From NCBI GenBank assembly GCA_023423895.1, contig JAFAER010000131.1, positions 1 to 22,497 of the forward strand: a DNA stretch of 22,497 nt, read 5' to 3'. A program made the position numbers and the translations under genes. This document shows positions 8,635-16,406 of the stretch, in pieces. The notes beneath the pieces were generated by a model. The model worked only from the letters and a program-made list of their open reading frames with translations, was not told the DNA's origin and did not search any database. This DNA comes from Pseudomonadota bacterium (GTDB lineage: Bacteria; Myxococcota_A; Polyangia; Polyangiales; Polyangiaceae). How positions within the stretch are numbered: the stretch's first letter is position 1; each line of letters starts with the position of its first letter.

Positions 8635-8650
8635 TGGCAGGGTCCATGCA
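8635..8650 (+). promoter_or_regulatory. Candidate sigma-54 (-24/-12) promoter for lipoprotein 8755
   Basis: TGGCAGGGTCCATGCA fits the RpoN consensus TGGCACG-N4-TTGCW with the GG and GC dinucleotides in exact phase. Only two of the conserved positions differ (G for C, A for T). The predicted start of transcription is near 8661, leaving a leader of about 94 nt before the ATG at 8755. The repeats at 8517-8594 lie 40-120 bp upstream, where enhancer sites normally are. Confidence 0.45.
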
Positions 8651-8754
8651 CTCGAGCTTCCCGCGCTGGCCTGAGCCGAACCGTCGACGGAGGGTCACGG
8701 TCGAAGCCGGGCGGCACCCGCGCCACTCGGACAGAACCAAGAGAGGGAGTAGTG

Positions 8755-9600
8755 ATGATGCGCCCCACCACAACCGCGTCCTTTGTCGTCTCTGCTGCGC
8801 TTGCGACGGTCCTCGCCGGCTGCCCGAAGGAGGAGGAGGCCGGTGGGCCGATGACCGAGGGCGAAGCGCGTAGCGCGCTGGAGGAGTCCACGATCGAATC
8901 GCAGGCGGCGGCGCTCACGACCAACAGCGTGGAGATCTCGACGAACTTCACGATCGGCAAGGCGGTTCGCGAAGCCGCCAGCGAGCTGAAGACGTTCATC
9001 GAGACGCAGCTCCCGTGCGCCGAGATTGCGATCGTCGACGCGACGCTCACCGTGACGTACGGCGCAAAGCCTGGAAGCTGCACCTATCGTGGCCACGAGT
9101 TCACCGGCCAGCACATCGTCAAGGTCCAGAAGAGCGAAGGCGAGGTCGTCGTCGATCACGAGTGGAAGGACCTCTCGAACGGGGTCGTGAAGGTGACCGG
9201 CACGGCACACGTCACGTGGAGCTTCGAGGACCGGACCCGCCACGTGGAGCACGACGCGACGTGGACGCGGATCGCCGATGGACGCACGGGGCGCGGGCAG
9301 GGGGACATGCTCCAGAAGCCGCTCGAAGGCGGCCTGACCGAAGGCATCGAGATCGACGGCAGCCGATCGTGGACGGGGGCCAGAGGGAAGTGGGATCTCG
9401 CCGTCGAGGGCGTCCAGATGCGCTGGGTCGATCCGGTGCCGCAGGCGGGGAGCTACCGCCTCGCTTCGCCGAAGGGACGCTCGCTCGTCATGTCGTTCGC
9501 ACGCGTCGACGAGGACACCATCGCCGTGACCGTGAAGAACGATACGAAGGAGTTCACGTTCGACGTGAACTCGATCGGCGGCGTGGCGAACGGAAGCTGA
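8755..9600 (+). CDS. Lipoprotein of unknown function
   Basis: From the ATG at 8755 the product has 281 residues. An adjacent ATG at 8758 and a GTG at 8752 are alternatives, but AGGGAG at 8744-8749 is best spaced for the ATGs. The signal peptide ends in LAGC, making Cys23 the lipidated residue, followed by a charged KEEEAGGP linker. The mature part begins helical (residues about 35-85) and continues mainly as beta strands (EIAIVDATLTVTYG, VTGTAHVTWSFEDRTRHVEHDATWTRI, MRWVDPVPQAGSYRLASP). I do not recognise a family and see no catalytic motif. It is transcribed away from the tyrosine kinase gene and may be under sigma-54 control, suggesting an envelope protein made under a regulated programme. 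That link is inference. Confidence 0.82.
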   Translation: MMRPTTTASFVVSAALATVLAGCPKEEEAGGPMTEGEARSALEESTIESQAAALTTNSVEISTNFTIGKAVREAASELKTFIETQLPCAEIAIVDATLTVTYGAKPGSCTYRGHEFTGQHIVKVQKSEGEVVVDHEWKDLSNGVVKVTGTAHVTWSFEDRTRHVEHDATWTRIADGRTGRGQGDMLQKPLEGGLTEGIEIDGSRSWTGARGKWDLAVEGVQMRWVDPVPQAGSYRLASPKGRSLVMSFARVDEDTIAVTVKNDTKEFTFDVNSIGGVANGS

Positions 9601-9699
9601 GCTGATCGTTGCCCTTCCAGCTCGGGCTCGGCGGCCGTCCGTCGCTTCGCTTCGAACGTCCTCCTAGCGCGCGCAGACCGGTGCTAAGCAGGCCGGGCC

Positions 9700-11985
9700 A
9701 TGCGCTCCGGTCTCGTTCTCTCCTCGCTTGTCGCCGTCGGTCTCCTCTCGTGCGGAGGTGATCCGCCCCCGCCTGCGCAGGCGCCCGCGTCTCCAGCTCC
9801 GCCGTCGTCCACGTCGACGAGCACGGACGCCGCGCAGGCCGAGGTCACGCCGCGGTTCGAGAACCCAGGAGGCATGTGGATGCCTCATCAGGTGAAGGAT
9901 CATGCTGCGAAGCTGAAGGAGCTCGGCCTCGCGATCGATCCCGCGGAGCTCTCGGATCCGACCTCGGGCGTGCTCTCCGCCGTCGTCAGCCTCGGCGGTT
10001 GTTCCGCGTCCTTCATCTCGCCGGAAGGGCTCATCGCGACCAATCATCACTGCGCGACCGGCGCGCTCCAGCACAACAGCAGCGCGTCGGCGAACCTGCT
10101 GAAGGATGGCTTCCTCGCGAAGACGCGCGCGGAAGAGAAGAACAACGGTCCGCAGGCTCGCGTGTTCGTCACGCGATCGGTGACGGACATCACGCCGAAG
10201 ATGCTCGGCGGGCTCGACAAGATCGCGGACGACCGCGCGCGCTACAAGGAGCTCGAGAAGCGCACCAAGGAGGTCGTCGCGGCGTGCGAGAAGGGCCGGC
10301 CGGGCACGCGCTGCACGGTCGCGCCGTTCTACGAGCGCGCGCAATGGTTCCAGATCGAGCAGCTCGAGATCCGCGATGTCCGCCTGGTGTGGGCGCCTCC
10401 GGCCGGCGTGGGCAACTACGGCGGCGAGATCGACAACTGGCGCTGGCCGCGGCACACGGGCGATGTCTCGCTGTTCCGCGCGTACGTCGGCAAGGACGGC
10501 CAGGCGGCGGACTTCTCGCCGGAGAACGTCCCCTACAAGCCGCCGCATCACCTGAAGATCGCCTCCACACCGCTCCGTGAGGGCGACCTCGTCTTCGTTG
10601 CCGGGTATCCGGGACGCACGAGCACGCTCAAGACGAAAGCGGAGGTCGACGAAGCGGTGACCTGGGCGTATCCGCGCCGCCAGAAGCTCTTCGAGGACTA
10701 CCTCGCGCGGCTGGACGAGGTCACGAAGGACGACAAGGAGGCGCAGATCCGCGCGACGTCGTACGTGCGCCGCTTCGGCAACTACCTCACGAACACGAAG
10801 GGGCAGCTCGACGGCCTGGTGAAGGGCGGGCTCGCGGCCGAGAAGGAGAAGTCGGAGAAGGCGCTTCGCGAGTTCGTCGCGGCGGACCCCGCGCGCAAGG
10901 CCCAGTGGGGCAAGGCGCTCGACGACATCGCCGCGGAGATGGCGAAGCACTCCGCCAACCGCGAGAAGGACGCGCAGCTCGAGGAGATCGCGATGCCGCG
11001 CCTCGCGGGAGCAGCGCTCACGATCGTCCGCATGGCCGAGGAGCGAGCCAAGCCGGACGCCGCGCGCGATCCGGAGTACCAGGAGCGCAACTGGCCCCGG
11101 ATCGAGCAGGGGCTGAAGGGGCTGACGACGAGCTATCACCGCAAGGTCGACGAGGCGGTGCTCGGGCTCGCGCTCGAGCGGATCGCGCGCTCGCCGGAGG
11201 CGGAGCGGACACCTGCGTTCGCGACGGTGATGGGGACGGCGGGGAAGACGAAGGACGTCACGCCGGACGCGATCAAGAAGGTGGTCGCGTCGCTCTACGA
11301 AACGACGACGCTCGGTGACGAGAACGCGCGCGTCGAGCTCCTGAAGAAGGGGACGGCCGCCTCGCTCAAGGCGAGCAAGGACCCGCTGATCCAGCTCGCG
11401 CTGAAGCTCCGCCCCCTGCAGAAGGCGGCCGAAGAGCGCGAGGAGCGGTTCGCCGGCAAGATGACGCTCCTCAAGCCGAAGTACATCGAGGCGCTCAAGG
11501 CCTTCCGGAAGGAGCCCTTCGCTCCGGACGCGAACAGCACCCTCCGCATCACGTACGGCACCGTCCGCGGCTACAAGCCCACGCCCGAAGCCCCGATGTA
11601 CCGGCCGTTCACGGTGCTCTCGGAGATGATCGCCAAGAACAAGGGCAAGGAGCCGTTCGACGTGCCGTCGTCCGTGGTCGACGCGTACAAGGCGAAGAAG
11701 GTCGGCCCCTACGTCGACGAGAAGCTCGGCGAGGTGCCCGTCGACTTCCTGGCCGACCTCCACATCACCGGTGGCAACTCGGGGTCGGCGACGTTGAACG
11801 CGAAGGGTGAGCTCGTGGGCCTGGCCTTCGACGGGAACTACGAGGCGATGGCGTCGGACTGGGTCTTCATGCCGTCGATCTCGCGCAGCATCCACGTGGA
11901 CATGCGGTACGTGCTCTGGCTCCTCGACGGCCCGTTCGGCGGCGACCACATCCTCGAAGAGATGGGCCTCTCGCCGAAGCTCTGA
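9700..11985 (+). CDS. S46 family dipeptidyl-peptidase (DPP7/DPP11-type), lipoprotein
   Basis: S46 enzymes are clan PA serine exopeptidases that remove dipeptides from the N-termini of peptides in the periplasm. This 761-residue protein is of typical length. The catalytic motifs are visible: GGMWMPHQ near the mature start, TNHHC (His116/His117, after SASFISPEGLIA), the GGEIDNWRWPRHTGD segment (Asp245 and Asp254 are the acidic candidates), and GGNSGS with nucleophile Ser694. The residue that sets specificity in the family (Gly in DPP7, Arg in DPP11) lies in LAFDGNYEAM and is Gly712 here, suggesting DPP7-like preference for hydrophobic rather than acidic P1 residues. The N-terminus is a signal peptide ending in LLSC (Cys18), so the enzyme should be membrane-anchored, with a Pro/Ser/Thr linker before the catalytic core. 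It probably supports growth on peptides. Confidence 0.95.
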   Translation: MRSGLVLSSLVAVGLLSCGGDPPPPAQAPASPAPPSSTSTSTDAAQAEVTPRFENPGGMWMPHQVKDHAAKLKELGLAIDPAELSDPTSGVLSAVVSLGGCSASFISPEGLIATNHHCATGALQHNSSASANLLKDGFLAKTRAEEKNNGPQARVFVTRSVTDITPKMLGGLDKIADDRARYKELEKRTKEVVAACEKGRPGTRCTVAPFYERAQWFQIEQLEIRDVRLVWAPPAGVGNYGGEIDNWRWPRHTGDVSLFRAYVGKDGQAADFSPENVPYKPPHHLKIASTPLREGDLVFVAGYPGRTSTLKTKAEVDEAVTWAYPRRQKLFEDYLARLDEVTKDDKEAQIRATSYVRRFGNYLTNTKGQLDGLVKGGLAAEKEKSEKALREFVAADPARKAQWGKALDDIAAEMAKHSANREKDAQLEEIAMPRLAGAALTIVRMAEERAKPDAARDPEYQERNWPRIEQGLKGLTTSYHRKVDEAVLGLALERIARSPEAERTPAFATVMGTAGKTKDVTPDAIKKVVASLYETTTLGDENARVELLKKGTAASLKASKDPLIQLALKLRPLQKAAEEREERFAGKMTLLKPKYIEALKAFRKEPFAPDANSTLRITYGTVRGYKPTPEAPMYRPFTVLSEMIAKNKGKEPFDVPSSVVDAYKAKKVGPYVDEKLGEVPVDFLADLHITGGNSGSATLNAKGELVGLAFDGNYEAMASDWVFMPSISRSIHVDMRYVLWLLDGPFGGDHILEEMGLSPKL

Positions 11986-12038
11986 GCGTTCGGACGGCGT
12001 CGCTCGATGGAGGCACGCCTCCTGCTCTTCAGGCAGGC

Positions 12039-12233
12039 ATGTCCCGAGAAGACTTCGAAAACGCCGAGCTTCACGACGGCATCCCGCTCTGGCAGCGAGG
12101 CGAGATGGCCGTCGTGGCAGATCCCGACGCATACGACGACGACGTGCCCGAGGAGGACGAGATGCCGGATACGGTTCCGGAGACGCGTCCGCTCGGCGCG
12201 CGCAACGCGTCAGCAAACGACTGCGATCGTTAG
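12039..12233 (+). CDS. Small acidic hypothetical protein
   Basis: This 64-residue ORF lies between the S46 peptidase and a convergent lipoprotein gene. Third codon positions are mostly G or C, as in the neighbouring genes. The product is rich in Asp and Glu (DPDAYDDDVPEEDE) and has no signal peptide or membrane segment. No good ribosome-binding site precedes the ATG. I do not recognise it. A longer ORF in another frame over the same region has an arginine-rich, unlikely composition and was discarded. Confidence 0.45.
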   Translation: MSREDFENAELHDGIPLWQRGEMAVVADPDAYDDDVPEEDEMPDTVPETRPLGARNASANDCDR

Positions 12234-12263
12234 CTCGCCGGCGCGCGCCCGCTTTCCCGACGG

Positions 12264-12887
12264 TCAGGGCTTGCACGCGGCGTTGCCGGCGCCGCCTTTC
12301 GAGTCGCAACCGCGCGTGCTGCATGCGGTGGCCGTGGCCATGCGCTCGTTCGTGCACGTCACGAGCAGGCGGAAGTTCTGCGGCTGCCAGCCCATGTCGG
12401 TGCCGCAGTACTTGCCGTCCGGCTTCCCGATGCACTGGTCGCACTGGTCCGGGAAGCCTTCGGGGAGGTGGGAGCACGCGACGCAGTGCCTCACGCAGAT
12501 CGCGCCCTGCGTCTTCGAGCAGGTGACGACGTCCGTCTCCCGGTTTCCCGGGTAGGACGTGAGGCCCGGATTGTCGGCGCAGATCTGCCCGCCCTCGACG
12601 AACGCCGCGCAGCCCTTCACCTGGTCGAGGGGAAACGTCGTGTCGCACGCGGGCGTGATGGGGACCGGCGCGCTGCCGTCCGGCGTCTCCCGGCTTGCGC
12701 TGTCCGCGTCGCCGTCACTCGACGACGAAGGCGGTATGGGAGGAATGCCGCCGGAGTCCGGCGATGCGCTGCCAGCGTCGTTCTCGGCCACGTCGTCGAA
12801 CGGGATCAGGAACGTGCAACCTGCCGCGACCGCGCTCAGGACACCGGCGCCGGTGATCACGAACGCGGTTCGGAGCGCACGGCGCAT
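12264..12887 (-). CDS. Cys-rich lipoprotein of unknown function
   Basis: The 207-residue product starts at ATG 12887 with the signal peptide MRRALRTAFVITGAGVLSAV and the lipobox VAAGC (Cys23). An Asp/Ser/Pro-rich linker (about residues 35-78) leads to a C-terminal domain with about 15 cysteines (CDTTF, GCAAF, CADN, CSKTQGAICVRHCVACSH, CDQCIGKPDGKYCG, CTNERMATATACSTRGCDS). This pattern suggests a small disulfide-bonded extracellular module. Similar anchored Cys-rich proteins are abundant in Polyangia. No enzymatic motif is visible. It converges on the small ORF ending at 12233, and the Cys-rich gene at 12944-13201 lies just upstream on the same strand. Confidence 0.8.
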   Translation of the reverse strand: MRRALRTAFVITGAGVLSAVAAGCTFLIPFDDVAENDAGSASPDSGGIPPIPPSSSSDGDADSASRETPDGSAPVPITPACDTTFPLDQVKGCAAFVEGGQICADNPGLTSYPGNRETDVVTCSKTQGAICVRHCVACSHLPEGFPDQCDQCIGKPDGKYCGTDMGWQPQNFRLLVTCTNERMATATACSTRGCDSKGGAGNAACKP

Positions 12888-12943
12888 GGTCACATGGTAG
12901 CACCCCGCCGCCTCTCCACGAGGCCCGAGGTCGACGCTCGGAA

Positions 12944-13201
12944 TCAGAGCGGGCGGCAGCCCTTGAGGCTCGTGCGACCGACGCCGGCGCACTCCTCGTT
13001 CGCTCCGCAGTTCACCTGAGTGTGGCACTGCGTGAGGCAGATCAACTCGCCGCCGCTCTCCTTCGCCTTGCCGCAGACGAAGCCTTCGTCACACTCGCCG
13101 CCGACCTTGCCTTCTTCGTCGCACGAGTCCCCCTTGCCGCCGCCGCACGCGACCAGAACCACGAAGGAGCCGACGAAGAACAGAACCAGTGCCTTACGCA
13201 T
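12944..13201 (-). CDS. Small Cys-rich lipoprotein
   Basis: This 85-residue protein starts at ATG 13201, where a classic signal peptide begins (MRKALVLFFVGSFVVLVAC). An upstream in-frame ATG at 13255 would add a charged, non-signal extension overlapping the ligase stop and is rejected. The lipobox is LVAC (Cys19). The mature part has 9 further cysteines in a compact arrangement (CDEEGKVGGECDEGFVCG, CLTQCHTQVNCGANEECAG), ending LKGCRPL. It fits a small surface module seen repeatedly in myxobacterial lipoproteins. Function is unknown. It starts 46 nt after the ligase gene on the same strand and may be cotranscribed with it. Confidence 0.8.
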   Translation of the reverse strand: MRKALVLFFVGSFVVLVACGGGKGDSCDEEGKVGGECDEGFVCGKAKESGGELICLTQCHTQVNCGANEECAGVGRTSLKGCRPL

Positions 13202-13247
13202 GGCGCGGCATCGTAGCCGATTCTCGCGGGTGTGACTCGGGCGCTTC

Positions 13248-15134
13248 TCAATCATCGTCGAACAGACGAAGCTGCTTCGACTTCTGGCGGATGTCGGGGC
13301 GGCGTCCCGACTTCCGACCCTTCTTTTTCGAGGGGGTGGCCTCTGTCGCCGGTCGCCGCGTCCGATCCTTGGCGACTCGATCTTCGCGGTGTCCGCTGGC
13401 GAGCTGCGCCTCCCACAGCGCCCGTGCTGCTTCCAGCGTGTCGGCCTCCTCGGGCTTCTTGTCGTCGCGGATCCGCGCGATGCGAGGAAAACGGAGGGCG
13501 AAGCCGCTGGTGTGACGGTCGGAACGCTGCAGACCGTCGAAGGCGACCTCGAGGACGATCTCCGGCCGGACGGGGATCCAGCCGCGCCGCTGGCCCTCCG
13601 CCGCGCTTGATCGAGGCTCGTCGATCGCGAGCGCGAGGAGCCGCTCGGTCATCCGCGCGATCTCGACGTCGGTGAGACCGCTGAACGCCTTGCCGATCGT
13701 CTTCAGGTCCTCGCCGTCGCGAACCGCGAAGGTGTAGTCGCTCAACACGCCGGCCCGTTTGCCGTGGCCGTATTCGGCGCCGACGACCACGACATCGAGC
13801 GTCGCGAGCGCCTTCTTCACCTTGAGCCAGGCGAAGCCACGAACGCCCGCCGCGTAGACGGCGTCGAGGCGCTTGAGGACGAGGCCTTCGAAGCCGTGGC
13901 TCCGAGCGCGCTCGTATTCGGCGTCGAGCACCGCCGCCGTCGCGCGCTTCGCGTCTTCGGGATCGGTGCCTTCTTCCGGCGCCGGGATGACGAGCGGACG
14001 CGATTCGTGGACGACGAGTGGAGCAGGCGCTCGCTCTGCCCATTTCACGAGCCGAGCGCGGCGCTCGAGGAAGGGGAGCGCCAGCAAGCTCTCTTCGCCC
14101 ACGCACAGCAGGTCGTAGACGAGGTAGCGCACGGGATGATCGCGGACGAGGTCGTCGTCGGGCGTCGTCTTCTTGAGGCGCGGCTGGATCGCGGAGAACG
14201 GGCGAGGTCGCCCTTCGGGCGTGACGACCACGATCTCGCCGTCGAGGATCGCCTCGGGCAGCCGCCCGTCGCGCACTGCGTCTCCCAGCGGGCCCGTCAC
14301 GTCCGGGAATGCCTGTGTTACCGAGCCCTTTCCGCGGGCGAAGAGCCAGACCCCTCTCGAGGAGACGTGCGCCTGCGCGCGGATGCCGTCGATTTTTTCT
14401 TCGACGGCGTGTGGGACTCCGAGGTCGGCGCCGCGTGCGGTCTCGATCGGCGTGGCGAGCATGAACCCCACGGGCCTGCCGAGCACGACCCGCGCTTCGC
14501 CGAGGCGATTCTCGTGGGCGAGGCGCGCGAGCTCGCCGACGTCGGTGACGAGGCCGGCCGCGCTGCGGACATCGGCGACCGGACGACCGAATGCCTTGGC
14601 GATCGCGTCCTCGACGATCCCTTCGCGCGCTCCGACGCGCATCTCGCCCAGCACCGCACGGACGAAGTAGCGCGCCTCCATCGCCGAGCAGACGGAGAGC
14701 ACGGTCGTCAGCGCGCTCAGCTTGTCGGCTCGAGCGCTGCTCTCGACGAGCGTGCGGACCGCGTCCTCGGCGTCTTCGAGTCGAAGGCCGCTCGGCTTCG
14801 CTGCTCTCGCCGCGGCGTCGCGCTCGCGCCGAGCTGCCATCGCTTCGCCGACGGCCGTGCCGAGATCGCCCGACCGACGGGCCATGGCTCCGAGCTCTTC
14901 GGGCGTGGCGCCCGTGACCGAGCGCGCCGCCTCGAAGACGAGGGCGCCACCAACGCCCAGCGTGCGCTCTTCCTCGGTAGGCACGAGGTTGCCGGTGAGG
15001 AAGCGCGCGACGAACGGCAGGCGCTCCGGCGCTCGCGCCGCGACGTCGGTGAGCGCCGAGGCGAGCGCGATCACCTTCGCCGTTCGTGCTCTCGTGCCCT
15101 CTGCCGTGAGAAGCGCGTCGGCGACCGTCCTCAT
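13248..15134 (-). CDS. ATP-dependent DNA ligase
   Basis: This enzyme seals nicks in double-stranded DNA through a ligase-AMP intermediate. The 628-residue protein has an N-terminal helical DNA-binding domain (about 1-215), then the adenylation domain with motif I EKIDG (Lys247 is the AMP acceptor), motif III ILDGEIVVV (about 296-304), motif IIIa YLVYDLL, motif IV FEGLVLK (415-421) and motif V WLKVKK (436-441). The OB-fold domain follows (YGHGKRAGVLSDYTFAVRD, PEIVLEVAFDGLQRS). The three-domain architecture resembles archaeal/eukaryotic ligase I and mycobacterial LigB rather than the short LigD-type ligase. It ends in a basic tail (about 585-620). No Ku gene lies nearby, so a repair role outside classical end-joining is likely. 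It begins 22 nt after the VWA lipoprotein stop, suggesting cotranscription. Confidence 0.95.
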   Translation of the reverse strand: MRTVADALLTAEGTRARTAKVIALASALTDVAARAPERLPFVARFLTGNLVPTEEERTLGVGGALVFEAARSVTGATPEELGAMARRSGDLGTAVGEAMAARRERDAAARAAKPSGLRLEDAEDAVRTLVESSARADKLSALTTVLSVCSAMEARYFVRAVLGEMRVGAREGIVEDAIAKAFGRPVADVRSAAGLVTDVGELARLAHENRLGEARVVLGRPVGFMLATPIETARGADLGVPHAVEEKIDGIRAQAHVSSRGVWLFARGKGSVTQAFPDVTGPLGDAVRDGRLPEAILDGEIVVVTPEGRPRPFSAIQPRLKKTTPDDDLVRDHPVRYLVYDLLCVGEESLLALPFLERRARLVKWAERAPAPLVVHESRPLVIPAPEEGTDPEDAKRATAAVLDAEYERARSHGFEGLVLKRLDAVYAAGVRGFAWLKVKKALATLDVVVVGAEYGHGKRAGVLSDYTFAVRDGEDLKTIGKAFSGLTDVEIARMTERLLALAIDEPRSSAAEGQRRGWIPVRPEIVLEVAFDGLQRSDRHTSGFALRFPRIARIRDDKKPEEADTLEAARALWEAQLASGHREDRVAKDRTRRPATEATPSKKKGRKSGRRPDIRQKSKQLRLFDDD

Positions 15135-15156
15135 GAGATCGCGCGTCTCGCGTCCG

Positions 15157-16338
15157 TCATGGGTCGCAGGTCACGACGCCCGTGACCACCGCCGGTGGAC
15201 CATCTGCGCCTTGCGCGAGGGCGCATGCCGGACCGAAGAAGGCGAGCTCGCCGTAGGCTTGATCGACCCAGTCCCAGCCGTTCGTCTTCGTCGGATCCCG
15301 GGGGATGAACATGCCGTCGATCTCGACGGAGATCTTGTTCGGGTCCGTGGGCGCGGAGGGGGTCAGGTACGTGCACTTGGCGACGCTGTCGCGGATCGAC
15401 TCGAGCGCGTTCGTCAGCTCGAGCTCCGACTGCACGTTGTAGTGCCGCGTCGGGCCGGGACGCGGACGGCCGCCTGCGACGGCCATGGCATCGAGCACCT
15501 GCCGGAATGCCGGCCGCTCGAGGCCGCCGATCCCGATGACGTAGACCGGGATCTTCTGCACGTCAGCAACCTCACGGACCGTCGCGATGGTCCGCCCGTC
15601 GTCGAGACAGCTGTAACGACCGCGATCCGACGAGCCGCAGTCGAGCGGTACACCCGCGCTCGAGACGGACGTGCAGGTGCACGTGTCCCCGTCGAGATCC
15701 CCGTTGCAGTTCGGCGCTCCGTCCGTCGCGAGGACGATCGTGCGCGCGCTGCTGCGCGTCTGCGTGAGGAAGCTCGCTGCGGATCGGATCGCCTCGGACG
15801 TCGGCGTTCCGCCACGCGGAACGGTGAGGTCGAACGTGTCGACGATCGACTGTGCATTTCCACGAGCCGGAGCGATGCCGACGCCGGTGTCGGTCCGGCA
15901 CGCGCGCTCCGCGCTGACGAGATCGGACGACGTGAGCACTTCCGGGAAGAACTTCGCGCCCATCGCGATCTGATCGTCGAAGGTCACGATCGTCCGCCGG
16001 AGCGCGTTCTGCAGGATCGACCACCGCCAGAGGCGACGCGGCGCGTTCGCCGCGCCGTCGAGGGTGAAGGCCATCGACCCGGAGCGATCGATCACGAACA
16101 TGAGCTGCGTCAGCGCGAGCTCGAACGTGAAGCGACCAGGCACGCACGGCACGAGGCCGTCGGGCGGAGCGTCGACGCTTGCATCTGCGGCGGGATCGCC
16201 CGTGAAGTAGTCAGAGTCCGGACCGAAGAGACCCGTACGTGATCCGCAGCTCACGATGCCGGCGCCTCCCACAAAGAGGCCGGCGGCGACGAGAGCGGAC
16301 CCCAGGCGGGGGCTCAAGGTGGACGAGCGGCGCGGCAT
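15157..16338 (-). CDS. von Willebrand factor A domain lipoprotein
   Basis: The 393-residue product has a signal peptide and lipobox IVSC (Cys31); the mature protein starts CGSRTGL, a beginning common in myxobacterial lipoproteins. Residues about 70-330 form a VWA domain. The metal-ion-dependent adhesion site is intact: DRSGS (Asp84, Ser86, Ser88), the Thr of RGGTPTSEAI, and the Asp of LATDGAPN. A Cys-rich insert (CNGDLDGDTCTCTSV to CGSSDRGRYSC) follows the third MIDAS element and is probably disulfide-bonded. VWA domains bind protein partners through a divalent metal; the partner here is unknown. Domain placement after a lipid anchor suggests surface adhesion or a periplasmic scaffold. A weak AG-rich stretch precedes the ATG. 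Confidence 0.9.
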   Translation of the reverse strand: MPRRSSTLSPRLGSALVAAGLFVGGAGIVSCGSRTGLFGPDSDYFTGDPAADASVDAPPDGLVPCVPGRFTFELALTQLMFVIDRSGSMAFTLDGAANAPRRLWRWSILQNALRRTIVTFDDQIAMGAKFFPEVLTSSDLVSAERACRTDTGVGIAPARGNAQSIVDTFDLTVPRGGTPTSEAIRSAASFLTQTRSSARTIVLATDGAPNCNGDLDGDTCTCTSVSSAGVPLDCGSSDRGRYSCLDDGRTIATVREVADVQKIPVYVIGIGGLERPAFRQVLDAMAVAGGRPRPGPTRHYNVQSELELTNALESIRDSVAKCTYLTPSAPTDPNKISVEIDGMFIPRDPTKTNGWDWVDQAYGELAFFGPACALAQGADGPPAVVTGVVTCDP

Positions 16339-16406
16339 CTCGAAGTGCAGCTCATCCTAGCGGAGAGGCTGGCGAAGGCTACCCGACTGGTCGCGGTCCT
16401 CGGGGC

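Larger units (their letters stand above)
8325..8754. promoter_or_regulatory. Divergent intergenic region, 430 bp
   Basis: This is the only gene-free stretch over 300 bases. It separates the minus-strand tyrosine kinase from the plus-strand lipoprotein. It contains TGAAC-type inverted repeats (8517-8594) and a sigma-54-like element (8635-8650), both described separately, and the lipoprotein ribosome-binding site AGGGAG (8744-8749). The part between 8394 and 8516 can be read as a short N-terminal extension of the kinase. I see no convincing small gene or riboswitch fold in it. Confidence 0.6.

Noticed and set aside
8325..9083. Up to 253 extra N-terminal codons of the tyrosine kinase frame
   Set aside because: The frame stays open by high GC content but overlaps the divergent lipoprotein gene and its promoter region. 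The GTG at 8324 with a good ribosome-binding site fits the Wzc N-terminus.
13764..15185. Plus-strand 473-residue ORF opposite the DNA ligase
   Set aside because: It is antisense to a gene with complete ligase motifs; no domain is recognisable and the composition is Arg/Glu/Asp-biased.
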